A DNA stretch of 23,875 bases from Bigelowiella natans CCMP2755. Its lineage: Eukaryota > Cercozoa > Chlorarachniophyceae. Location of the stretch: positions 47,501 to 71,375 of the forward strand of contig ADNK01001512.1 of assembly GCA_000320545.1 (NCBI GenBank), in the 5' to 3' direction. Under the pieces are notes generated by a model. It ran no database searches and was not told the origin of the DNA. It was given only the letters and a program-made list of their open reading frames with translations. The position numbers and the translations under genes are program-made. This document shows positions 15,747 to 23,875 of the stretch, piece after piece (within the stretch, counting starts at the first letter, position 1; each line of letters begins with the position of its first letter).

Positions 15747-17022
15747 CAATCGACGTCCAACGTTATTATCTGAAATTAGTATTTGGATTGCTCTGTCATA
15801 GGAGGCTAGGCCAGTGAGCAGCGTGATGTATAGAAATGAGACTCGTGGTCATTAGCTACTATTTTATCTTGAATGAATCGCTTGATGCATACTGTGGTGC
15901 GTTTCTCGTTCATCGCTACTGAAGTCTCCGTCGTGCATGATGTCGCTAGCAAGCAAACCCAAGCTTCACAAATGATTTGTGAGACGGGTGTGATGAAATT
16001 ATTCAATCTTTTCAATGGTCGTCATCCTAATGTAGCTATCATCACTTGTGAGAGTGCCACAGTCATTATTGTTATGATTCTTTTCATGCCACGTTGGATC
16101 ATTTTCATGTGGGCGCATTCTCATGGGAACGCGGACGATGTGCACGCAATATTGCATTGCTTGACGCACAATGTTGCGTGCACATGGGCACAATTACATG
16201 CAAGAGAAAAACGTTTTGCACTCAGGCAGTCAGGCAAAAATTTCCCGTTCAGTTGCGCGAAGACGTGGTGCAATGGGAGCGATTTGGCATGCGCGACTCA
16301 TCAGGTGATTTCAGTCATTGGAGATGGGTCGGCAGTCGTCGAACCGCTGCAGGCGCAGCGAAGCCCCCTTAGCCCCCCAGCCTGCGCATTCCAGCATTGT
16401 TCATGCAACAAGTTGTTTATTCAGCACAGCGAATCATTTTGAGTGCATCCAACGTGCGCATTGCAAATCATTGAACAATCCAACGTGCCATGGGCTGGGC
16501 TGGCGTTGTCCATGGCTAGACACGATGGGCTTTCGTTAGCGCAGGAGCGTTTAGCTCGTTTTCTCCGTTCACAATAATCAATGAACACCATTTCGCTACA
16601 TTGAACATGCATGTGAATCGAGGTTGTTATACGCCACAATTGTGGTCCCAAATGCGCAAAGTGCCAGCATGTAGCGTTCATCATTGCACATGCCTATGGA
16701 TGCAGCGGTGAGCGTGCTACAGCGTGCATGGTAGAAAAAGAGAGAAATCACGTGCCGCGCGTTGCAATTACATGATGCACATCATGCAAATGGTACATGT
16801 GTGTAGTACATGACACATGTGTGCATTTATCTTACACGCAGCATATGACCGCCCTGCGTACGTAGTGCAGCGTGTGTCGGACCTGCCTGCGATGCGCCAT
16901 AGCATAGCTATATTTATGCCACTAGCCGCCAACGATTCAATGTATTCAGTCACATACTCAGTTAAATGCCTGGTGATAAAATAATATACAATTTCTAATA
17001 CGGCACACTAACTAATCAGGAT
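15747..17022. other. 1.28-kb spacer between convergent VTE1 and gene C
   Basis: Holds the two 3' ends. It has no microsatellite and no convincing gene. From about 15850 to 16950 it is rich in words such as GCATG, TGCATG, GCATTG and GCGC, unlike the introns to its left. A 189-codon plus-strand ORF (15873-16442) has no recognisable domain, many Cys and His residues, and no codon-level sign of being real. No terminal repeats or transposase were found. Confidence 0.5.
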
Positions 17023-20000
17023 TTAGAGCCCTTTTCTCGACGCCTCAATAATTTCTCGTATGGCCATTGCCCATCTCTTGCCAAGGGGTATATCTAAAGA
17101 TTTGAACGATACGTCCTTTGACTCCGACGTTATGGTGACCACAATCTCCTTGTCTTGCTTTATATCTGATCAAAATGTGCATACAAGTGTGTATACGTGG
17201 GTGCGTACGTACGTAAATACGTGTGTCCGATAAACGGGTTAGCTACTAGAAAAAGAACACCATATTTGGCCGCGTATCTAAATTTTTAAATAATTTTAAT
17301 TCATGGATCGAGTACTTATTTGTAGTAGAATACATTGCAGAAAACATCCAAAAGTTGACGGCATTGGACCAAGGACAACAATCTTCTCATTATTCAAAGC
17401 TTGTTAATTTGCTACTACCTTCGATGACGCTTATCATCTCGTGTACCATGATGAAGCCCTTTGCTGACTTTTTGGATGATCCCCACAAGATTCTATTGAG
17501 ATTGTTTGGAAACCAAATGAATTTCTTTCCACCAAACAACCCAATGCTGCCAAAGCCTTCACCTAATGTATAAGAATGGTAAGAAACCAAATTTATCACG
17601 CTTACAAGAAAGAGGCCATCAATGAGCAGCGGGAGGTTTTACATAAAATGACTTTCCCTCATCACCTGGACTTCTCCTCCCCTCCGCCTATTCTCTCATC
17701 GTGAATAACTTTATTCGTTAAATTGTTTCATTTTGGTTTTCGAAACGCATCCTCCCTCCCTCTGCTGGACCATATTCTCTCCTCACATTGTTTTTTGCCC
17801 CATCTTTGAACAACCACAATATTGACTAGAAATATACATATATTCTTGGTGCCACTGACTGCTGCTATCAGTGACGACAGCATCATTGGTAAGTAGACAC
17901 ACAACCTTCAGTAAGCATCTTCAACTGCTGTTCCCTTTTCGTGAGCGGCTCTTCTACTGCCATTTCTCCGCCATCTCTACTAGTCTTGCTTTCGACTTCC
18001 TCATCATCGGCGATTGGGACACCATTCTGGCCACAATTGTTTCATAGTTTTATACCATCATTGCTCATCATGCAATTTAATGAGAGAGTTGAGATTGGTT
18101 TCTCCTGCAACACGGCTAATACTACTACGGTTGTGTGAGATAATTCACCTTCCTCACATCGAGCAATTCCTTATGCCACTTTTCCAACTCTTCGTTGCTA
18201 TCAGCCCGAAAGTAGTAAGTCTTTTTCGAGTTCTGGATCTTCAACTCTCCATTTCCCAGTTTCATCTTCAGACTGGGATCTGTAATCGATATGATGCATA
18301 AGAAGAAGAAGGAAGGCGAAGAAGGCTAAATGAAGGAAAAAGCTCTTGAAACGCAGGTCAGAAACTTTTATGTTGTGCGTGACGACACTCCTTCAAAACA
18401 AGCCGAGAAGCGCAATGGCATGCGCAGGCCATGTGCTCCGAGCGCAGATGTTTTCACATAGAAAAAACGACCACATTCAGATGCACATTCAACTGTAACG
18501 GTGTAGGTGTTGCGTGAGAGATACGAGTATATGATGGAAAATGCAACGGATGATAGAAATCTCACCGAGTAGGTCCAGGCTATTTTGAGGTTTTTTCTCC
18601 TAAAAAAGGTAGAGTTGCCAATTCAATATTCTTCCACAGAATATGGAGAAACTTTATTTAACACACACATCATGCGACTCAAATGAAAATCGCAACATAA
18701 AGGCCATCATTATTCTCGAAAAAGTTCCAGACATTCAATTACGGAAGCTTTAGAAATTGCATGCTCGTTTATTATCGATCTCTCACACTCTTGAAATTTT
18801 AATATATTCTTCGCACGGTCTTTGCACTCAAGCTGACCTTCTTGCTCTTGTACCATAGCAGCTCTTCTCCATGTAGGATAACAAATCTCTCGCGCCATGC
18901 GCGTGATGTCCATGTATCACCTCGCTTGCGCAGTTTTCCTGTTTTCTACATGGGAAAGCAGTATACGTATAAGCAAATGAAACAACCGCAAGCACTCAAA
19001 AGCAAATCCTTGCTGCAATCAGCACCTTGATTTTTTTAAGATCATCGTGCTTCTTTATCTTAATTGAAGGCGACCCGCTCCGTGAGCGAGCTCCCCGCGC
19101 TTCGCTCATTGTGGTAGGCGTTCGGCCTTTTCTACCAGCTCTCGGGGCCCTTCTTTCACGACTTGGAGGAATTACACCCTCTGAAGCTGTCCTCCGTAAA
19201 TTCTGGGAGGAAGATGTTGAGGAGGAGGAGACTATGTTCATCCTCTTGCCCTCAGACATGATATCTGGATATTGATATTCACTGAAAGCTCTTCCCTTTT
19301 CGTAATCCCCCTCGGCTCCAAAGACCTGCCTGTCCAAAGGTCTCCTCTATGCCGCTATTGAGACACGAGGCGGAAGATCTTGGATACAATCATAAAAGTT
19401 ATTTCAGAATAATTTGTTTTCACTTGCAGCATTCAATGTTTTTTACAACCTGGTGGTGGGGGGATCCTTGTTCCTTGTTCTCTTCCCAGCTTCCTGATAA
19501 CTTATAAGAACAATGCCCTATATTCGTTGTCGCAAGGATAAAATAGAACTTATTTATATCATCATTTCATTCTGTTACACTTAGGCGTTACAGGTACAAC
19601 GTCTACAGAAGATTTCCATTTCCTGGATTTTGTCTATTTTTTGGATGCGTCATGGGAATGAGGGTTGCGTTAGGAAACGGATCCTCCTGCTTTTTACCGT
19701 TGCGCCATTTGCGTTTCATGTCAGATTTTCGCATGATTTGTTGTCGCTACGGTACAGAACACCTGTGTTTTTTTCTTGCGAACCTTCAACCCATCTTGTG
19801 CCCTTGATGCAGTTCTCATCATGTTCATTGTTCATTGACGTTCCAATTCATGGACTGTGCACATGCACTGGAAATGTCTTGCATCATCATTGTTCATTGT
19901 GCATTGTTCATTGTGATGCGTGCTCCAATCAGTCCTTCCTAACAAGCCAAGCTAGATCTAGTTCGAGGCACTGCATTTCGCACTTTCCAAGTGTCTTGCA

Positions 20001-21560
20001 ACGTTTTGAAAGTGTGGTCCATCACCAAGTTCTTTCTTCACACTGTGTCCATTGTTTCTTTCACGTGTAACGGCACCCTCAATGCACATCCGCTTTTGGA
20101 AGTCATTCATACAGTCTAGCAGTCAGTTGCAGAGTTGTCCAGCCGGTCCGCGCAGCAGCGCGTGCTTGTTGTTGTCTCGCACAGCTAGCTAGCTAGACAG
20201 CGCGGTGTGCACGCAGTGTTGCGAGATTCAAACTTTTGCGTGCAGCTTGCTAGCTCTAGAGCCTTGCTTGCGCCTCTGTGTCTTTGCGATGCAGATGAAT
20301 GCTACCTGTTCACACCACGCTAGCACGGCGTGGCAACGCATTGCAATGCTAGAATGGTTGGGTTCATGTTTTCACGCACGGGCACTCTAGCACTGCAGAA
20401 TGCACTGGCTAGCTAGGTAGTGCATGCTGGCACATCTAGATGCTCTGCGAAAATGTGAAAAACGATACATGATGTTACTGTGTCCATCACAACGGCGGTG
20501 CGCGCGGGCGACAGCGCCATGCAGCATTGTGGACACACGATGTGATTCTTCTCATCAGTTGTGATTGAAGTGTGCACCTAGATCTAGAGATAGGCAGCAC
20601 TTACTACACGTACTATTACTCACGCGAGTTCTGCTGATGCTACAGTATACATCGAGCCAACAACCGCAATCATCATTGCAGCGCATTCCACACGTGCCCA
20701 GTAAATTCAACATCATCATCATTATCATATCATCATCATCTCATCATCATCATCATCATTTTGGGGAGCCAAAACCACCACCCGAATCCGATGCCGACGA
20801 TTTTTTCTTGTTCGCCTTCTTCAATGCTTTTAAACTGGGTCTCTGTGCAACGATATCAATAGCACAAAAAGGGTAATGGTTTTCACATCAAATTCGGTAT
20901 TTTTTCCAATATTCATTTATTATTGGGTCATATGCTGAAATTGTGATCGATGTTATTATGGTTGCCTTCTCTTTCTCCTTAACGCGCTCCCTATCAGCAT
21001 TTTTTTGCTCCTTCTGCATGCTCCTAACCGCTGGATGTTGAACAAATCTGCCGCCGATAGCACAATTAAATCAGCAAATCATATGAGCAACACAGTTTGC
21101 TCTCTTCTATCTCTTACTCCTACATCATCGTCGTCGTCATCATCATCATCATCATCATCATCATCACTGTCAAACAACTTTGTGCCGCTGTCCTTTTGCA
21201 TTTGCTTCATCCGCTCAAGCCGTGCTGTTACCCACGTCTCAAACACCTGCAAAAGCAATACAGGAAGAGGAGGAGGAAGAGGAATGGAAATATTATTAAT
21301 TATGAATGCCACTGCTTTTCCCACACGATTAGAAACCGTAGTGGGCAGTATCAATGCTGATAGTATATAATATTGCATCATATTTCAGATAATGATTTCT
21401 CTTTCCAATAAAAGAACAGAATGTAATCATGTTGAGGTAGTATCGGTTGGGGAGAATCAAAACACTTTTGTTCGTGCATTGCACGACCATTCGAGACTGC
21501 TCAGTCTTTCCTTCTTGAGGTGGCTCATCGGTGTAAATCATCCTGAAAGAGACATAATAT

Positions 21561-21622
<62 letters not shown>

Positions 21623-22495
21623 TAAATATGTCGTGCCTTTCTGTTGTGTGATATTTTCCCCTCCCTTTTGGATTCCCATTTGTCTTCCTCCTCCTCCCCC
21701 TTCTCCTCATGTTTACTAATCTCCCTACCTTGAATCTGGAAGACTGTTTCTATATGCTGGAAACGTTACTATTGCGTCACCCTGCATGTGAAGTTAGTAA
21801 ATACATGGTGTGAATCAAAGCTGACTGACACCATCATTTTTGCGGACGAGGAACAGTAGAAAACTTCGATTTTGAGAGATCTTTCCTCATTCTTCTTCTG
21901 CTCTTCCTCCTCCTTCTCTCTTTCTCCTCCTCCTCCTCCTCCTCCCACTTGAGAATATCTATCAATATCTCGTACGTAGCTCTCACCTTCGTCACAGATG
22001 CGTGTATTTGAAGACCGTTGTAGTATGTTCTGCCCCCAACTGGAATATAGGAAAGATGAATAGGAGGAGGAGGAGGAGGAGGAGGAGGAGGAGGAGCAGG
22101 GTTTAGATCGTGATGATAAGTTATGTACGAACAAAATGTTGTTGTCGTCCAATGGCTGAAGCAGGATTATAATGATGCTTATGGTTGGACCCCTCATCAC
22201 TACCTTCAGGAGGTTCGTTCAAGTCTCGAGAAAGCTCTATGCGTATCTTTGCACGCCTTTGGTAGCTGAAGCAGCGCCACCAAATAATGAATGAGTGAAT
22301 CAACGAACGAATACGTATAAAATGATAATGAGGAGCTTCAGTCAGATGGTATGCTTATTGTTGAAAATGGCGAAGTATTGCTGCTGCTACTGCTACGTAG
22401 TTTTGAATCACTACTCATTTCTTTCTGTGTTTGCTCCGCTGTGGCTACCAGGGTCGAGAAAAGATAACGAATGGAAGTTGTTGCATCGATAAGGA

Positions 22496-22538
<43 letters not shown>

Positions 22539-23741
22539 CGCGTGCACGACAGTCTTTCACAATTGTTGTTGTCATGATACTTATACCCTAACTAACCTAT
22601 TATCAAACGCCTCATTAAGGGGGAGAGCATCTTCAAGGCGAGCCCCATTTTCCGCTGTGGAAGGCCATACGGATGATGATGATGATGACGATGACGAAGG
22701 AGCAGCAGGAGGAAATGTGAGAACCTATAATTAGGATGATATGAGAATCCGCGCTTTTCATTGATGAGCGACCTCGTGAAGGAGTGAGTTGACGATGACA
22801 TCAATAGTATGATGGATGGTATTAAATGGGGGGGAAATAAGTATATCACAATCATGGATTCATGCTCCTACCCTTGCCTGCTCAAACGAGAGAGTTTTCG
22901 TTGTCTGTGGGCGGTTGAGGAGGCTCTTTTCCCATTGCTGGGTAGTAGCAGTAGGAGTAGCAGCATCAGGAAGTGAAGGAGGAGCATCAATCACCCTATG
23001 CTCTAAATAAACCCATACTACCCTCTCTCCATCGCTACTGCTATCACTGCTACATAATACGTAGAAAGGCACACGACAACAACAACATTTCCCCCATGAT
23101 TGCAATCGGGTTTCACATGTAAAGATAGTAAGCTAGTAGGCTACTATGTACATGGAAGTGCTGCAAAATAATAACACGATGTGAGACATACAATCTAACG
23201 AGGAAACGATCCCAACCCGCATTAGTATCAAACAAGTGCACACTATATGGAAATGTAACTCATCGATTCCCTAACCCCCCCCAGCACATACCTGTGTGAA
23301 GGGGAAGAGATTCTTGATCTTATTGAGTATACCCTTTGCACCCTCCTCAGGCAACACTGTCTCGTACCGGTCATTAGCCTCCTTATATACGATGAATTTA
23401 TCAATATTAAAAGAACAGAATACACAAATGTACCAGTGAGAGTGCGTTATGCACGAATCTTTAAAGGCGCACTCACGCCTCGCTCACAATAATATCATCA
23501 ATCATATCGCCCAATACCAGCACTTGGCCACTGTCAGCCCCGCGTTTTGAATCCGCGATAAGAGCATCACATTCTGTCGAGGTCAAGAAGCCTGATAGCA
23601 TGGCGTCCATCAATATGTATCTTGACCATGATCAAAAAGCCGTAATATGCTACATGCATGATGTGGAGATTATTTATTCTCAAAGCTGCTTCTACCAGGT
23701 ATTTTTATCACAGGTGGCTCGACATTCAGAAGCCTCAATTC
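17023..23741 (-). CDS. 2OG-Fe(II) oxygenase-like domain plus two PH-type domains; partial, N-terminus off the window
   Basis: Exons: 23696-23741, 23488-23591, 23292-23381, 22872-22937, 22597-22724, 22204-22256, 21987-22039, 21729-21781, 21488-21542, 21124-21246, 20984-21013, 20782-20842, 19450-19493, 19026-19346, 18838-18945, 18566-18599, 18149-18279, 17906-18026, 17419-17562, 17023-17165; 1908 nt in one frame, TAA at 17025-17023, 635 aa visible. N-terminal part resembles the prolyl-4-hydroxylase type: PPVIKIPGFLTSTECDALI, later LNEPPEVGGRTYYNG, KGDAIVTFPAYRNSLPDSR and EPPQEGKT. No HxD is apparent, and the usual second His after the Arg is Tyr (RMIYTDEP). Then a Lys/Glu-rich stretch, 14 Asp, and a Ser/Arg-rich linker (exon 19026-19346). 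PH1 spans exons 18838 to 18149: KLRKRG, WRERFVILHGEELLWYK, KKTYYFRADSNEELEKWH. PH2 is exons 17419 and 17023: KKFIWFPNNLNRILW, KGFIMVHEM, final helix GKRWAMAIREII. PH domains usually bind phosphoinositides or proteins at membranes. Function unknown; a catalytically dead oxygenase fold is my inference. Confidence 0.85.
19494..20781 (-). other. Large 1.29-kb intron of gene C with unusual composition
   Basis: Lies between exons 20782-20842 and 19450-19493, which join in phase; it is the longest intron in the window. It is free of microsatellites until about 20710 and has repeated short words: GTTCATTG around 19820-19910, and CTAGCTAG at about 20184-20195 and 20408-20416. Its style resembles the 15.85-16.95 kb spacer. 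A plus-strand 146-codon ORF at 19630-20070 shows no known domain. Confidence 0.55.
21558..21618. repeat. TA microsatellite in gene C intron
   Basis: About 30 TA units with one interruption, upstream (minus strand) of exon 21488-21542. Confidence 0.9.
22056..22096. repeat. GGA trinucleotide microsatellite in gene C intron
   Basis: About 12 GGA units; TCC-rich on the minus strand, ahead of the acceptor for exon 21987-22039. Confidence 0.9.
22500..22532. repeat. TA microsatellite followed by CG run, gene C intron
   Basis: About 16 TA units, then GCGCGCG. Confidence 0.9.
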
Positions 23742-23772
23742 CTGCGAATATATGTACAAGTTACTACATTTA

Positions 23773-23792
23773 CCCCCCCCCCCCCCCCCCCC
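23773..23792. repeat. C homopolymer, about 20 bases
   Basis: Upstream (minus strand) of the first clear gene C exon. A similar C run of about 17 lies at 1648-1664. Such runs are prone to length errors in sequencing. Confidence 0.9.
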
Positions 23793-23875
23793 AAAAAAAC
23801 ACAAATAAAGTTTCCGGCTTAATATTAAAAACCCCTACCCCCCTTTTCCTCCTGGACAAAAATGGTTTTAATGGT

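Noticed and set aside
15873-16442. 189-codon plus-strand ORF after VTE1
   Set aside because: No recognisable domain, no splice context, and the same odd word usage in all frames; likely chance in a low-stop region.
19630-20070. 146-codon plus-strand ORF
   Set aside because: Lies within an intron of gene C defined by in-phase flanking exons; no domain recognised.
22742-22788. Candidate exon ending in YHPNYR in gene C
   Set aside because: The exon 22597-22724 starts at the AG right after it and accepts the phase-0 end of exon 22872-22937 directly, so no extra exon is needed.

Overview
The window is nuclear DNA from an intron-rich photosynthetic eukaryote. All four genes are split into many small GT-AG exons, separated by introns packed with microsatellites, and one gene is tocopherol cyclase, a plastid enzyme. 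Two genes start with a signal peptide followed by Phe and a basic or Ser-rich stretch. This is the bipartite targeting signal of complex, red-lineage plastids (stramenopile, haptophyte or cryptophyte type).

I rebuilt the genes by eye from splice phases and protein similarity. They are: (B) minus strand, <39 to about 3476-3600, a PDZ-like domain in frame with the GTPase start of eIF5B, running off the left edge; (A) minus strand, 3736-10197, 19 or 20 exons, an unrecognised acidic protein of 466 aa (506 aa with an optional exon) with a signal peptide, probably plastid-targeted; (VTE1) plus strand, 10538-15746, 20 exons, a complete 551-aa tocopherol cyclase; (C) minus strand, 17023 to beyond 23741, a 2OG-Fe(II) oxygenase-like domain followed by charged, poly-Asp and Ser-rich linkers and two PH-type domains, running off the right edge.

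B and A are tandem and close together. A and VTE1 are head-to-head over a 340-bp shared upstream region. VTE1 and C converge on a 1.28-kb spacer. Microsatellites fill most introns left of 15.6 kb and right of 20.7 kb but are absent between. No rRNA, tRNA, CRISPR array or recognisable transposon was seen. The exon models for VTE1, A and C keep frame throughout. The 5' end of B is unresolved.
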